Assembly (NCBI RefSeq): GCF_000381925.1
Contig: NZ_KB907308.1
Span: 806,001 to 870,000 of the forward strand
From: Nocardia sp. BMG111209
GTDB lineage: Bacteria > Actinomycetota > Actinomycetes > Mycobacteriales > Mycobacteriaceae
Reading direction: 5' to 3'
Length of the DNA: 64,000 nucleotides
The notes beneath the pieces are model-generated. The model ran no database searches, was not told where the DNA came from, and saw only the letters and a program-made list of their open reading frames with translations. The position numbers and the translations under genes are program-made. This document shows, in pieces, positions 1-9,093 of the stretch (its first letter is position 1; each line of letters starts with the position of its first letter).

Positions 1-2005
1 GCTGGGTGGCGGCGGCGTACGTGTCGATGATCTTCTCGTAGCCGATTTCGTAAGCGTCCTCGAAGTATTCGAGGTTGTCGTTGGTCATGTAGGGCGCCGG
101 ATAGTAGACCCGGCCGATCTTGCCCTCCTTGCGGATCTCGATCTTCGACGCCACCGGGTGGATCGAGCTGGTGGAGTTGTTGATGTAGGAGATCGAGCCG
201 GTCGGGGGTACGGCCTGCAGATTCTGGTTGTAGATACCGTGTTCCATCACCGACGCCCGCAGTTCACGCCAGTCGTCCCGGGTCGGGATGCGCACCCCGG
301 CGTCGGCGAACAGCTGCCGGATCCGGTCGGTGGCCGGCTCCCACGGCTGCTCGGTGTACTTGTCGAAGTACACCCCGCTGGCGTACTTCGAATTCTCGAA
401 ACCGCCGAAGGCACGGCCACGTTCGATCGCGATCCGGTTGGAGGCGCGGATCGCGTGGTAGGCGATCGTGTAGAAGTACATGTTGGTGAAGTCGATGCCC
501 TCGGTGGATCCGTAGTGGATCCGCTCCCGCGCCAGATAACCGTGCAGGTTCATCTGGCCGAGGCCGATGGCGTGGGATTCGTTGTTGCCCTGCTCGATCG
601 AGGGCACCGAGTGGATGTGGGTCTGGTCCGACACCGCGGTGAGCGCGCGGATCGCGGTCTCCACCGAGCGGCCGAGATCCGGCGAATCCATGGTCTGCGC
701 GATGTTCAGCGAGCCCAGGTTGCAGGAGATGTCCTTGCCGACCTTCGCATAGGACAGGTCGTCGTTGTAGACCGACGGGGTGGAGATCTGCAGGATCTCC
801 GAGCACAGGTTGGAGTGGGTGATCTTGCCCGCCACCGGATTCGCCCGGTTCACCGTGTCCTCGTACATGATGTACGGATAGCCCGACTCGAACTGCAGCT
901 CGGCCAGCGTCTGGAAGAATTCGCGCGCCTTGATCTTGGTCTTGCGAATCCGCTTGTCGTCCACCATCTCGTGGTACTTCGCGGTGACATCGATATCGGC
1001 GAACGGCTTACCGTAGATGCGCTCGACGTCGTACGGCGAGAACAGATACATGTCCTCGTTCTTGCGGGCCAGCTCGAAGGTGATGTCCGGGATGACCACA
1101 CCCAGCGACAGCGTCTTGATGCGGATCTTCTCGTCCGCATTCTCCCGCTTGGTGTCGAGGAAGCGGTAGATGTCCGGATGGTGCGCGTGCAGGTACACCG
1201 CACCCGCGCCCTGGCGCGCGCCGAGCTGATTGGCGTAGGAGAAGGAATCCTCCAGCAGCTTCATGATCGGGATGACACCCGAGGACTGGTTCTCGATCTT
1301 CTTGATCGGCGCGCCGTGCTCACGAATGTTGCTGAGCAGCAACGCGACTCCGCCGCCGCGCTTGGACAGCTGCAACGCGGAGTTGATGGAACGTCCGATG
1401 GACTCCATATTGTCCTCGATGCGCAGCAGGAAGCAGCTGACCGGTTCGCCGCGCTGCTGCTTGCCCGAGTTGAGGAAGGTCGGGGTGGCGGGCTGGAAAC
1501 GGCCGGAGATGATCTCCTCGACCAGTTCCTGCGCCAGCGCCTCGTCACCGTCGGAGAGGGTCAGCGCGACCATGCAGACACGGTCCTCGAACCGCTCCAG
1601 ATAGCGCTTACCGTCGAAGGTCTTGAGCGTGTACGAGGTGTAGTACTTGAACGCGCCGAGGAAGGTCGGGAACCGGAACTTCTTCGCGTACGCCTGCTGG
1701 AACAGCTTCTTCACGAAGGCCCGGCTGTACTTGTCCAGTACCTCGGCCTCGTAGTAGTTCTCCCGGACCAGGTAGTCGAGCTTCTCGTCCAGGTTGTGGA
1801 AGAAGACGGTGTTCTGGTTGACGTGCTGCAGGAAGTACTGGCGGGCGGCGGCGATGTCCTTGTCGAACTGGATCTCGCCGTCGGGGCCGTACAGGTTCAG
1901 CATCGCGTTGAGGGCGTGGTAGTCGAGGCCGTCGGTGGCGGCCTCACTACTGACCGGACGCTCTAGGCGGGCCGTCTTTCCGGCCGGTGCTGTGGTCGTT
2001 GCCAA
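1..2005 (-). CDS. nrdE: class Ib ribonucleoside-diphosphate reductase, large (alpha) subunit; 3' end cut by window edge
   Basis: Reduces ribonucleoside diphosphates to deoxyribonucleotides in the cytoplasm, with the NrdF radical subunit (not in this window) and NrdH as electron donor. The frame is open from a TTG at 2005 (reads [10 protein letters not shown]) to the window edge, about 668 residues of an expected ~700-720, so only the C-terminal tail with its mobile Cys pair is missing. Visible active-site residues: Cys191 (VSCFLLR) and Cys428 (ISCNLGS) as the substrate-reducing pair and Cys401 (SNLCSEI) as thiyl-radical Cys; their spacing fits Salmonella NrdE Cys178/388/415. Overlaps the end of nrdI by 43 bp, which together with a GAGAGG upstream favours the TTG start; an internal ATG further in is the alternative. 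Operon order nrdH-nrdI-nrdE is typical of actinobacteria and Firmicutes. Confidence 0.96.
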   Translation of the reverse strand, partial: MATTTAPAGKTARLERPVSSEAATDGLDYHALNAMLNLYGPDGEIQFDKDIAAARQYFLQHVNQNTVFFHNLDEKLDYLVRENYYEAEVLDKYSRAFVKKLFQQAYAKKFRFPTFLGAFKYYTSYTLKTFDGKRYLERFEDRVCMVALTLSDGDEALAQELVEEIISGRFQPATPTFLNSGKQQRGEPVSCFLLRIEDNMESIGRSINSALQLSKRGGGVALLLSNIREHGAPIKKIENQSSGVIPIMKLLEDSFSYANQLGARQGAGAVYLHAHHPDIYRFLDTKRENADEKIRIKTLSLGVVIPDITFELARKNEDMYLFSPYDVERIYGKPFADIDVTAKYHEMVDDKRIRKTKIKAREFFQTLAELQFESGYPYIMYEDTVNRANPVAGKITHSNLCSEILQISTPSVYNDDLSYAKVGKDISCNLGSLNIAQTMDSPDLGRSVETAIRALTAVSDQTHIHSVPSIEQGNNESHAIGLGQMNLHGYLARERIHYGSTEGIDFTNMYFYTIAYHAIRASNRIAIERGRAFGGFENSKYASGVYFDKYTEQPWEPATDRIRQLFADAGVRIPTRDDWRELRASVMEHGIYNQNLQAVPPTGSISYINNSTSSIHPVASKIEIRKEGKIGRVYYPAPYMTNDNLEYFEDAYEIGYEKIIDTYAAATQ

Positions 2006-2445
2006 AACAATCCCAATCCCTCTCGGACGCGCTCGACGTCCTCCGCGGTTCCCATGAGTTCGAAGCGATACAGGTACGGCACCCCGCACTTGCGGGAGAT
2101 GACCTCTCCCGCATAGCAGTACGTCTCACCGAAGTTGGTGTTGCCGGCCGCGATGACGCCGCGCAGCAACGCACGATTGTGTGGATCGTTGAGGAACTTC
2201 GCCACCTGCCTCGGGACGAATTCCTTGTCGGATCGGTTGCCCCCCAACACATGTCGACCGCCGCCGTAGGTGGGGCAGATCAGCACACAGGGCTCGTCGA
2301 CGCGGAGCGAGTCGGCGGTGTGGAGCGGAATACGAACGGCCGGCAGACCCAGTCGCTCGACGAAACGGTGCGTATTCTCTGAGGCGCTCGAGAAGTAGAC
2401 CAGCAGCCCCTCCCCGCCCGTGCGGGGCAGATCGGTGTCGATCAT
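1963..2445 (-). CDS. nrdI: flavodoxin-like NrdI, activator of class Ib ribonucleotide reductase
   Basis: A 160-residue FMN flavodoxin. In the family it supplies oxidant (superoxide/peroxide) to assemble the Mn(III)2-tyrosyl radical of NrdF. Near the N terminus it has the phosphate-loop-like stretch [18 protein letters not shown] (about residues 16-33), followed by the flavin-loop region CPTYGGG. It sits between nrdH (49 bp upstream) and nrdE (overlapping by 43 bp), so the three are almost certainly co-transcribed and translationally coupled. The ATG at 2445 gives the family-typical N terminus. No anomaly seen. Confidence 0.95.
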   Translation of the reverse strand: MIDTDLPRTGGEGLLVYFSSASENTHRFVERLGLPAVRIPLHTADSLRVDEPCVLICPTYGGGRHVLGGNRSDKEFVPRQVAKFLNDPHNRALLRGVIAAGNTNFGETYCYAGEVISRKCGVPYLYRFELMGTAEDVERVREGLGLFWQRPQHRPERRPA

Positions 2446-2494
2446 CGCAGCCGCACCCCTTCCCGGCCGCCCGCCCGATGGAGCGGGCAGCTAC

Positions 2495-2728
2495 TCAGGC
2501 CACCAGGGCGGCCAAGGACTTGATCCGGTCCGGGCGGAAGCCGGACCAGTGCTCGTCGCCGGCGACGACGACCGGGGCCTGCAGATAGCCCAGCGCCATC
2601 ACGTAGTCACGCGCATCGGGATTCTCCGAGATGTCGATGACCTCGTAGTCGACGCCGACCTTGTCGAGCGCGCGGTAGGTGGCATTGCACTGCACACATG
2701 CGGGCTTGGTGTAGACGGTGACGGTCAT
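2495..2728 (-). CDS. nrdH: NrdH glutaredoxin-like redoxin
   Basis: A 77-residue thiol redoxin that passes electrons from thioredoxin reductase to NrdE. It has the redox motif CVQC at residues 11-14 and the WSGFRPD signature near residue 61 that separates NrdH from true glutaredoxins. I chose the ATG at 2728 because it is preceded by an AGAGAGGG ribosome-binding site about 6 nt away and gives the family length; the longer open frame upstream reads through the leader. First gene of the nrdHIE operon; candidate NrdR boxes lie about 220 bp upstream. Confidence 0.96.
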   Translation of the reverse strand: MTVTVYTKPACVQCNATYRALDKVGVDYEVIDISENPDARDYVMALGYLQAPVVVAGDEHWSGFRPDRIKSLAALVA

Positions 2729-3186
2729 GAGTATCCCTCTCTCTTCATCCTCGACCCGATGCAACCTTGCAGTGCACGACTGAGCAGATCCGTGTGGTGC
2801 TGCGCATACCCCGGAAAGAACGACAGCATCGGGTGGTGTCCAGCCAACGCCGGGCGCATGCCGCCGACGGACCGACCAAGGCCCGGCGCCGTCGGATTCC
2901 CTGCCGTGACCGGCTCGGAATCCGCGTCGCCTTCCGGTACTCGAGACACTACACCTAGTGGCCGACAGAATCATCCAACACGACATGTAGCGAGTCACAC
3001 GGATGGAATTCGCCGGACGTAAGTACCTGGACAGACGATCCCGCAACTCGACACGACAGTGGCGCAGATCACGATTTCACACAACAGTTCCTTCTCAGCA
3101 AACCCATCTCTCCCATTCGTCACAGTGATCCCATCCATCCCGGAAGCACCGTGGACCCCTTCGGCCACCTGTCGCCGGTACGACAA
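2729..3186. other. gene-free region: nrdH leader and promoter zone
   Basis: No convincing gene on either strand. It holds the paired candidate NrdR boxes (2946-2993), which place the nrdHIE promoter far upstream of nrdH, leaving a leader of roughly 200 nt. The leader contains at least one stem, GGATTCC (2894-2900) pairing with GGAATCC (2917-2923). The part from about 3000 to 3186 is less GC-rich and shows nothing I can name. A cobalamin riboswitch was considered and not supported. Confidence 0.6.
2946..2993 (-). promoter_or_regulatory. two candidate NrdR boxes upstream of nrdHIE
   Basis: Two 16-bp imperfect palindromes, 2946-2961 (minus strand CCACTAGGTGTAGTGT) and 2978-2993 (TCGCTACATGTCGTGT), match the published NrdR box consensus ACACWATATATWGTGT at about 12 and 11 of 16 positions. 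They start 32 bp apart, three helical turns, the tandem arrangement known for NrdR, the ATP/dATP-sensing repressor of ribonucleotide reductase genes. A TTGGAT lies between the boxes on the minus strand and could be a -35 element. Match counts were made by eye. Confidence 0.7.
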
Positions 3187-3224
3187 GGGCCCGCCCCCGT
3201 CGGCGTTGCGACGGGGGCGGGCCC
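3187..3224 (-). terminator. strong hairpin terminator after the FMN reductase gene
   Basis: Perfect 15-bp GC-rich inverted repeat, arms 3187-3201 and 3210-3224, with an 8-nt loop. It lies 38 bp beyond the stop codon of the minus-strand gene ending at 3263. There is only a short T-rich stretch after it (CCTTGTCG on the minus strand), common for actinobacterial terminators. Confidence 0.8.
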
Positions 3225-3262
3225 TGGACGAGCGCCGGAGCGATCCGGCGCCTCGGGACGGA

Positions 3263-3826
3263 TCAGGCGGCGACCTGAGCGATCCCGGTGACCAGCTCGC
3301 GGATCGCGCCGGCGAGTTCCGCGATGGTCTCGGCGTCCTGGCTCGGCGTGGCCTCGGCGAACCGCTGGCCGACGCCGCCGAAGTGCACGGTGGCGTCCTC
3401 CACGACCGCGGCGCCCGCGACGCCGAGCGCCTTCACGGTGTCGCCGTGCGCCCACTTGGCGGCATTCGCGCTGATGGAGGCGCTGATCACCGCGGTCGGC
3501 TTACCCTTGATCGCGCCGACGCCGTACGGGCGCGACGCCCAGTCGATGACGTTCTTCAGCGCGGCCGGGATGGTGCCGTTGTACTCGGGCACGAACAGCA
3601 GCAACGCGTCCGCGTCGGCGATCGCGGCACGCAGGGCGGTGGCCGCGGCGGGCACCTGCCCCTCGACGTCGAGGTCCTCGTTGTAGAAAGGAATGTCGCC
3701 GAGGCCCTCGTAGATGCTCACCTCCACGCCCGACGGGGCGGTCTGCGCCGCGGCTTCGGCGAGCTGCCGATTGATCGACGCGGCCCGCAGGCTGCCGACG
3801 AGCGCGAGAATGCGAGTCTGGGACAT
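3263..3826 (-). CDS. NADPH-dependent FMN reductase / quinone reductase family protein
   Basis: A 187-residue flavodoxin-fold flavoprotein of the chromate/NAD(P)H-quinone reductase group (ChrR/YieF/azoreductase type). Visible signatures are the FMN-phosphate loop GSLRAASINRQLAEAA near residue 11 and PEYNGTIPAALKNVIDWASR in the middle, which is diagnostic of this family. Likely reduces quinones or other electron acceptors with NADPH in the cytoplasm; the natural substrate cannot be read from sequence. ATG at 3826 is preceded by AGGAGGAATCGTCA, a clear ribosome-binding site. Divergent from a TetR regulator across a perfect palindrome, so probably its target. Confidence 0.93.
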   Translation of the reverse strand: MSQTRILALVGSLRAASINRQLAEAAAQTAPSGVEVSIYEGLGDIPFYNEDLDVEGQVPAAATALRAAIADADALLLFVPEYNGTIPAALKNVIDWASRPYGVGAIKGKPTAVISASISANAAKWAHGDTVKALGVAGAAVVEDATVHFGGVGQRFAEATPSQDAETIAELAGAIRELVTGIAQVAA

Positions 3827-3882
3827 TGACGATTCCTCCTGAAGCGGTGTTGCGGCGCACGGCGCCTGTACGTCAGGATAAC

Positions 3883-3896
3883 CGGACCATGGTCCG
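3883..3896. promoter_or_regulatory. perfect 14-bp palindrome, candidate TetR operator
   Basis: CGGACCATGGTCCG lies in the 91-bp gap between the divergent FMN reductase (start 3826) and TetR (start 3918) genes. Position and symmetry suit a TetR-family operator controlling both; there is no experimental support. Confidence 0.55.
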
Positions 3897-3917
3897 CTTT
3901 CATTCCGCCCCCCGAGG

Positions 3918-4619
3918 ATGCCCGTCGTGAGCCGTGACACAGACGACCCGTCCGATCCGTGTCTCGAGCAACCGGCCGGGACCCTGCCGATCCACCTGCC
4001 GATCGAGCCGGTCTCGGTGGATCTGTCCGGCTCCGACCTGTTCCCTAGCCTGTCGGTACTCGGACATCCGGAACGCAGCGACGCCGCCCGCAACCGGCAA
4101 CTGCTGCTGGACGCCGCCGAGCAACTGGTCCGCGAGGAGGGCGCCGACGCGGTCACGATGGACGCGGTGGCCAAGCGCGCCGGGGTCGGCAAGGGCACGG
4201 TGTTCCGCCGGTTCGGCAACCGCGCCGGGCTGATGCTCGCACTGCTCGATCAATCCGATCGGAAGATGCAGGCCGCCTACATGTTCGGGCCGCCGCCGCT
4301 GGGTCCCGACGCGCCGCCGCTGACCCGGCTGATCGCGTTCGGCCGGGCGCGGATGGCGCTCATCCAGGTCGAGGGCGAACTGCGCCGCGCCGCCGACCGG
4401 GGCACCCACGCCAGCGCGCCCTACAACATCGCCAAAACCCATGTGGCCCTGCTGCTCCGGCAGGCCGGAGCCAGGGGCGACATCCCGCTGCTGGCCGACA
4501 CGCTGCTGGCGAGCCTGGACGCCGCCCTGGTACTGCACCAGATCCGGGTCCTCGGCTACACCCCGGACCAGATCGTCGACCACTGGGAACATCTGGTCCG
4601 CGCGATCGTCGCGGCGTAA
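3918..4619 (+). CDS. TetR/AcrR-family transcriptional regulator
   Basis: A 233-residue regulator. The helix-turn-helix is at about residues 79-103 (TMDAVAKRAGVGKGTVFRRF), followed by an all-helical ligand domain. An N-terminal extension of about 50 residues before the usual RNRQLLLDAAEQLV start is longer than the family norm, so the true start could be a GTG a few codons on or further downstream; ATG at 3918 is kept because it is the first in frame. Divergent from the FMN reductase gene; the palindrome at 3883-3896 is the likely shared operator. Ligand unknown. Confidence 0.9.
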   Translation: MPVVSRDTDDPSDPCLEQPAGTLPIHLPIEPVSVDLSGSDLFPSLSVLGHPERSDAARNRQLLLDAAEQLVREEGADAVTMDAVAKRAGVGKGTVFRRFGNRAGLMLALLDQSDRKMQAAYMFGPPPLGPDAPPLTRLIAFGRARMALIQVEGELRRAADRGTHASAPYNIAKTHVALLLRQAGARGDIPLLADTLLASLDAALVLHQIRVLGYTPDQIVDHWEHLVRAIVAA

Positions 4620-4664
4620 CCGGGCGAGGTCCTCACCCGCGCCGACGGCACGCGCGGCGGCGCG

Positions 4665-4907
4665 TCACCCGCCCGCGAACGGCGGCAGCACGTCGACCCG
4701 GGCGGTGAGCACGGCGGCATCGTCGCGGGTCAGCTCGTCGTCGATGAGGAAGGCGCACACCTTCAACATCGGATCCAGCTCGGGGCCGTAGGTCCCGGTG
4801 AGTACGCGGCGCAGGTCGGCGACGGTGGCCTCGGCGGGCAGGTCGAAACGTTCGCTCACCTTGCCGACCGCGTCGGCGATGGCGGCGAAGTAGCGGATCT
4901 CAACCAC
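4665..4907 (-). CDS. moaD: MoaD, small subunit of molybdopterin synthase
   Basis: An 80-residue ubiquitin-fold sulfur carrier ending in the required double glycine (LPPFAGG), which is thiocarboxylated and donates sulfur to cyclic pyranopterin monophosphate in molybdopterin synthase with MoaE. Begins at a GTG (VVEIRYFAA) that overlaps the last 8 bp of moaA, implying translational coupling. MoaE is encoded about 4 kb away in the divergent Moco group, so the two synthase subunits come from different transcripts. Confidence 0.93.
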   Translation of the reverse strand: MVEIRYFAAIADAVGKVSERFDLPAEATVADLRRVLTGTYGPELDPMLKVCAFLIDDELTRDDAAVLTARVDVLPPFAGG

Positions 4908-5958
4908 CGATTGCTCCCATCGTTCGTTCCGGCGGCACGAAACCCTCGGCGTCGATGCCGTGGCCCGCCCACTTGTTCCACATCGCACCCCGCCACACGC
5001 CGGCCACCTCGGCATCGGAGGCGCCCGTGCGCAACAGGCTGCGCAGATCGTATTCCTGATCGCTGAACAGGCAGGACCGCACCATTCCGTCGGCGGTGAG
5101 CCGGGTGCGGTCGCAGTCGCCGCAGAACGTGCGGGTGACCGAGGCGATGATGCCGACCGTGGCGGGCCCGCCGTCGACCAGCCAGGTCTCCGCCGGCGCG
5201 GACGGATCCGACCGGCCGATCGGCTCGAGGGTGAAGCGCGCGCCGAGCACGTCCAGCAGTTCGGCGGCGGTGATCATGTTGGCGCGGGCCCATTCGTGAT
5301 CGGCGTCCAGCGGCATCTCCTCGATGAACCGCAGTTCACAGCCCTCGTCGAGGCACCAGCGCAGCAGATCCGCTGCGCCGGAAAGGGTTTCGCGCATGAG
5401 CACCGCGTTCACCTTGACCGGCGCCAGCCCGGCCGCGTGCGCGGCGCGGATACCCGCCTGCGCCGAGGCCAGCCGGTCGCGCCGGGTCAGCCGGGCGAAT
5501 CCGGCGCGGTCGACGGTGTCCAGCGAGACGTTGACCCGGCGCAGCCCGGCCGCCGCGAGGCCGCGTGCCCGGTGCTCCAGCCCGACGCCGTTGGTGGTCA
5601 TGGCCAGCGGGGTGCCCGGCACCTCCGCCCGGCAGCCCGCGACGATCTCCTCGAGATCACGCCGCATCAGCGGCTCGCCGCCGGTGAACCGGACCTCGCG
5701 CACCCCGAGTTCCCGCACCGCCAGCGCGACCAGCCGGACGATCTCCGGCGCGGACAGCAACTCGTGGCCCGGAATGGCAGGCAGGCCCTCCTCGGGCATG
5801 CAGTAGGTACACCGCAGCGAACACTTCTCGGTGATCGACACGCGCAGATCCCGGGCGATGCGGCCGAATTTGTCGACCAGCTCGGGGGTGTCGGGCCGGC
5901 CGTCGAGCGCGGGACGCCCACCCCGCACCGCAGGGAGCCCCATGAGAACGACGGTCAT
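4900..5958 (-). CDS. moaA: GTP 3',8-cyclase MoaA (radical SAM)
   Basis: Catalyses the first step of molybdenum-cofactor synthesis, GTP to 3',8-cyclo-dihydro-GTP, with MoaC completing cPMP. The radical-SAM cluster motif is Cys46-x3-Cys50-x2-Cys53 (CSLRCTYC). The second, substrate-binding [4Fe-4S] site is Cys279-x2-Cys282-x13-Cys296, and the GG dipeptide required at the C terminus is present. 352 residues from the ATG at 5958; this start reads [14 protein letters not shown], matching mycobacterial MoaA N termini, although an ATG 21 bp upstream is also open. Divergent from moeA across a ~280-bp gap with no other gene. Confidence 0.96.
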   Translation of the reverse strand: MTVVLMGLPAVRGGRPALDGRPDTPELVDKFGRIARDLRVSITEKCSLRCTYCMPEEGLPAIPGHELLSAPEIVRLVALAVRELGVREVRFTGGEPLMRRDLEEIVAGCRAEVPGTPLAMTTNGVGLEHRARGLAAAGLRRVNVSLDTVDRAGFARLTRRDRLASAQAGIRAAHAAGLAPVKVNAVLMRETLSGAADLLRWCLDEGCELRFIEEMPLDADHEWARANMITAAELLDVLGARFTLEPIGRSDPSAPAETWLVDGGPATVGIIASVTRTFCGDCDRTRLTADGMVRSCLFSDQEYDLRSLLRTGASDAEVAGVWRGAMWNKWAGHGIDAEGFVPPERTMGAIGG

Positions 5959-6241
5959 CCGCCCATTATGTCCACTCATCGATCTCACGCCCACCCGACG
6001 GCCCTCGGTGAGCTGGCCGCTCGACGGTCCGATCGCGCGACCGGCGGGCCGTATCACCGAGGCTGCGGCGGCATCCGGGAAATCCGTCCGCAACTCCGGA
6101 AATTCCGAGCTACGGTCCCGCACCGAGATCGAATTCCGTCCCACCGGATATACCGCACGCCGCCCGGGGCACGGCGGCGGGCGCAGCGTTTCGAGGCGGC
6201 GACCGGTCGGAACCGAACCGGCCCACCGTTAGGCTGGCCTC

Positions 6242-7447
6242 ATGAATACCCGGCCCGCACCCGCTTCGGCGTGGTCCGTCGAAGCGCATCGCGATCGTGT
6301 CGAGCAACTGCTGCGGCCGCTGGCCTGGCGCGCGATCGACCGGGCCCCGCTGACCGCGGCACTGGGCCGGCGGCTGGCCGAGGACGTGCTCGCGCCGGTG
6401 GATCTGCCGGTGTTCCGTAACTCCGCGATGGACGGGTACGCGGTGCGGGCCGAATCGCTGGCCACCGTACCCGTCACACTCCCGCTGGCCGGCGTGATCG
6501 CCGCGGGCGACCGCGGCGGTGCGACGCTGCCGCCCGGCGCCGCGCTGAAGATCATGACCGGCGCGCCGCTGCCCACGGGCGCCGACTGCGTCGTGCCGGT
6601 CGAGGACACCGGCACCGACGGCGTCACGGTCACGATCGAACAGGCCCGCGCCGCAGGCGATTTCGTCCGCGAGCCGGGTACCGACGTCCGGGCCGGCGAG
6701 CGGCTGGTGGCGGCGGGGACGCTGGTCGCGCCCCGGCACATCGCCGTCCTGGCCGCGGTCGGGCTCACCACCGTGCCGGTGTTCCGGCCGATCCACGCGG
6801 CCGTGCTCACCACCGGCGACGAACTGGTGCCCGCGGGCACCCGCCTGGGCCCCGGGCAGATCTACGATTCCAACGGCATCGCCCTGGCCGCCGCGCTGGC
6901 CGCCAACGGGGTCGAGGTGGTGTCGATCGAGCACAGCCGCGACGATGCCGCGTCCTTCCGCGAACTGCTCGGCGCCGCAACCCGATCCGCGGACGTGGTG
7001 TTCACCTCCGGTGGCGTGTCCAAGGGCGACTTCGAGGTGGTCAAGGACGCGCTGGCCCCTCTCGGCGGCGAATTCGGTTCCGTCGCCATGCAACCCGGCG
7101 GCCCGCAGGGCGTCAGCGTGATCGACGGGGTGTCGGTACTGAGCTTCCCCGGCAATCCGGTGAGCACCCTGGTGTCGTTCGAGGTGTTCGCGCGGCCGAT
7201 CCTGCGCGACCTCGCGGGCCTGCCCGAGATCCCCGGATACGTGGTGCCGCTACGCGATCCGGTGCGGTCACCGGCCGGGCGGCGGCAGTTCCTCCGCGGC
7301 AGACTGGAAGCCGATGGGGTGACGCTGGTTTCGGGCCCGGGATCGCATCTGATCGCCGCGATGGCCCAGGCCGACGTCCTGATCGACATCCCCGCGGCCG
7401 CCACCGACCTGGCCGTGGGCACGAGTGTGGAAGTGCGGGAACTATGA
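6242..7447 (+). CDS. moeA: MoeA-type molybdopterin molybdenumtransferase
   Basis: Inserts molybdate into adenylylated molybdopterin. 401 residues with the expected order: N-terminal MoeA domains containing FRNSAMDGYAVRA and KIMTGAPLPTGADCVVPVEDT, a central MoCF-binding domain with TTGDELVPAG and FTSGGVSKGDFE, and the C-terminal beta domain. ATG at 6242 is the first start in frame. The next gene overlaps its stop by 4 bp (ATGA). The intergenic region upstream has a small palindrome, CGGAAATTCCG at 6097-6107, of unknown meaning. Several actinobacteria carry more than one moeA; which copy this is cannot be told. Confidence 0.94.
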   Translation: MNTRPAPASAWSVEAHRDRVEQLLRPLAWRAIDRAPLTAALGRRLAEDVLAPVDLPVFRNSAMDGYAVRAESLATVPVTLPLAGVIAAGDRGGATLPPGAALKIMTGAPLPTGADCVVPVEDTGTDGVTVTIEQARAAGDFVREPGTDVRAGERLVAAGTLVAPRHIAVLAAVGLTTVPVFRPIHAAVLTTGDELVPAGTRLGPGQIYDSNGIALAAALAANGVEVVSIEHSRDDAASFRELLGAATRSADVVFTSGGVSKGDFEVVKDALAPLGGEFGSVAMQPGGPQGVSVIDGVSVLSFPGNPVSTLVSFEVFARPILRDLAGLPEIPGYVVPLRDPVRSPAGRRQFLRGRLEADGVTLVSGPGSHLIAAMAQADVLIDIPAAATDLAVGTSVEVREL

Positions 7448-8658
7448 GCGAGCAGACCGGCGATCCCCGTCTGTCCCACGTGGATTCGGAGGGCCGCGCC
7501 CGCATGGTCGACGTGAGCGCCAAGGCCGACACGGTGCGGACCGCGCTCGCCGCCGGCATCCTGCGCACCACGTCCCGGGTGGTGGAACTGGTCCGCGCCG
7601 ACGATATGCCCAAGGCCGATGTGCTGGCCACGGCCCGGCTGGCGGGCATCATGGGCGCGAAGAAGACCTCGGAGCTGATCCCGCTGTGTCATCAGCTGGC
7701 CCTGTCCTCGGTCGACATCCACTTCGGCTTCACCGTCGACGCCATCATGATCGAGGCCGTCGCGAAGACCAAGGGCCCCACCGGCGTCGAGATGGAGGCC
7801 CTCACCGCGGTCGCCGTCGCCGGGCTCACCCTGCACGACATGGTCAAGGCGATCGACCCGGCCGCCGTGCTCGACGGTATTCGCCTGCTCACCAAAGACG
7901 GTGGGAAGCAAGGACATTGGGAGCGCGAACAGGCGGCCTTCCAGCCGCCGACCCTGGACCCCGAACCGGCGCACCCCGGCGCCGGCAGCCCGGATCCCGG
8001 CACCGCCGCGCCGGTGCCCGGCGAATCACCTTCTCCCCGAGACGATTCGACGGCCGGAACACCGCAGGCCACGCCGGACTCCCCCGCGCCGGCCGCACAC
8101 GCCCCCGAGCCGGCCGGACACCCACCCGAGCAGACCGGGCACGAGCACCGGCGGCCCACCGAGGCGCCGGAGCCCATGGACGAACCCCGCCGCGCCGCGG
8201 TCCTGGTGGCGTCCACCGGCACGGCCGCCGGGACGCGCCTCGACACCACCGGCCCGGTACTGGTGGACTGGCTGCGGGGCCTCGGCTTCATGGTGCGCGG
8301 ACCACTGGTCTACGCCGACGCCGAGATCGCCAACGGCCTGGCGGACGCGCTGACCGGAACCCCCGCCCTGGTGATCACCACCGGCGGAACCGGCGCCTCC
8401 CCCACCGATGCCACCCCCGAGGCGACGCTGGCGCTGCTCGACCGCGAACTGCCCGGCGTGGCCGAGGCGATCCGCCGCTTCGGCGCCGAGAAGTTCCCGC
8501 TGGCGGCCCTGTCCCGCGGCGCGGCGGGCCTCACCGGACGCTCGGTGGTGATCAACCTGCCCGGCTCCCCGGGCGGCGTCCGGGACGGTATCGCGGTGCT
8601 GGAGCCACTGCTCGAACATCTGCTGGCCCAGGTGGCCGGAGGAGGTAGGCATGACTGA
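7444..8658 (+). CDS. moaCB: bifunctional MoaC-MoaB/MogA fusion (MoaCB)
   Basis: A 404-residue two-domain protein. Residues 1-160 are MoaC, cyclic pyranopterin monophosphate synthase (RMVDVSAK at 20-27, LCHQL at 81-85, KGPTGVEMEALTA at 110-122, DMVKAIDP at 132-139). Residues about 249-404 are a MogA/MoaB-type molybdopterin adenylyltransferase (TTGGTGASPTDATPEAT near 312). They are joined by an ~85-residue Pro/Ala/Glu-rich linker with no predicted fold. One polypeptide thus covers an early and a late Moco step. It overlaps moeA by 4 bp and moaE by 8 bp, so the three are surely one operon. MoaCB fusions are known in some actinobacteria. Confidence 0.94.
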   Translation: MSEQTGDPRLSHVDSEGRARMVDVSAKADTVRTALAAGILRTTSRVVELVRADDMPKADVLATARLAGIMGAKKTSELIPLCHQLALSSVDIHFGFTVDAIMIEAVAKTKGPTGVEMEALTAVAVAGLTLHDMVKAIDPAAVLDGIRLLTKDGGKQGHWEREQAAFQPPTLDPEPAHPGAGSPDPGTAAPVPGESPSPRDDSTAGTPQATPDSPAPAAHAPEPAGHPPEQTGHEHRRPTEAPEPMDEPRRAAVLVASTGTAAGTRLDTTGPVLVDWLRGLGFMVRGPLVYADAEIANGLADALTGTPALVITTGGTGASPTDATPEATLALLDRELPGVAEAIRRFGAEKFPLAALSRGAAGLTGRSVVINLPGSPGGVRDGIAVLEPLLEHLLAQVAGGGRHD

Positions 8659-9088
8659 CACCCTGTCGCGCGTGCGGCTGACCCGGATCGACGAGCGGCC
8701 GCTGGACCCGGCCGAGGTCGAACAGGCGGTCAGCGGCCCGGAATACGGCGCGGTCGTCGTGTTCACCGGCAAGGTCCGCGACCACGACAGCGGGCAGCCG
8801 GTCTCCGCGCTGGAGTACTCGGCGCATCCGCAGGCCGAGCAGTTCCTGCACCGCGTATGCGCCGAGGTGGCCCGCGAGTCCGGGCTGCCGGTGGCCGTCG
8901 CGCATCGGATCGGCGCGCTGACCATCGGCGATCTGGCGGTCGTGGCCGCGGTGGCCGCACCGCACCGGGCCGAGGCGTTCGCCACCTGCGCCGCGCTGAT
9001 CGATCGGATCAAGCACGAGGTTCCGATCTGGAAACGGCAGCAGTTCGCCGACGGCATGTCGGAATGGGTCAACGCCTGCGGGCACTGA
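8651..9088 (+). CDS. moaE: MoaE, large subunit of molybdopterin synthase
   Basis: A 145-residue catalytic subunit that, with thiocarboxylated MoaD, converts cPMP to molybdopterin. Recognisable motifs are GAVVVFTGKVRDHDSG near residue 33, LEYSAHPQAE, VAHRIGALTIGD, and the C-terminal IKHEVPIWKRQQFADG that carries the catalytic lysines. Overlaps moaCB by 8 bp; last gene of the moeA-moaCB-moaE operon. The convergent sulfatase gene ends only 5 bp beyond, with no obvious terminator between. Confidence 0.95.
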   Translation: MTDTLSRVRLTRIDERPLDPAEVEQAVSGPEYGAVVVFTGKVRDHDSGQPVSALEYSAHPQAEQFLHRVCAEVARESGLPVAVAHRIGALTIGDLAVVAAVAAPHRAEAFATCAALIDRIKHEVPIWKRQQFADGMSEWVNACGH

Positions 9089-9093
9089 GCGCC

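Noticed and set aside
158..1966. A 602-residue plus-strand open frame
   Set aside because: It is antisense to nrdE, which has exact active-site motifs; the plus translation is Val/Arg/Leu-rich and matches no family.
2729..2945. Possible cobalamin riboswitch in the nrdH leader
   Set aside because: Some GGTCACGGCAGGGAATCC-like sequence recalls part of the B12 fold, but the conserved CCACTGT and B12-box elements are absent.
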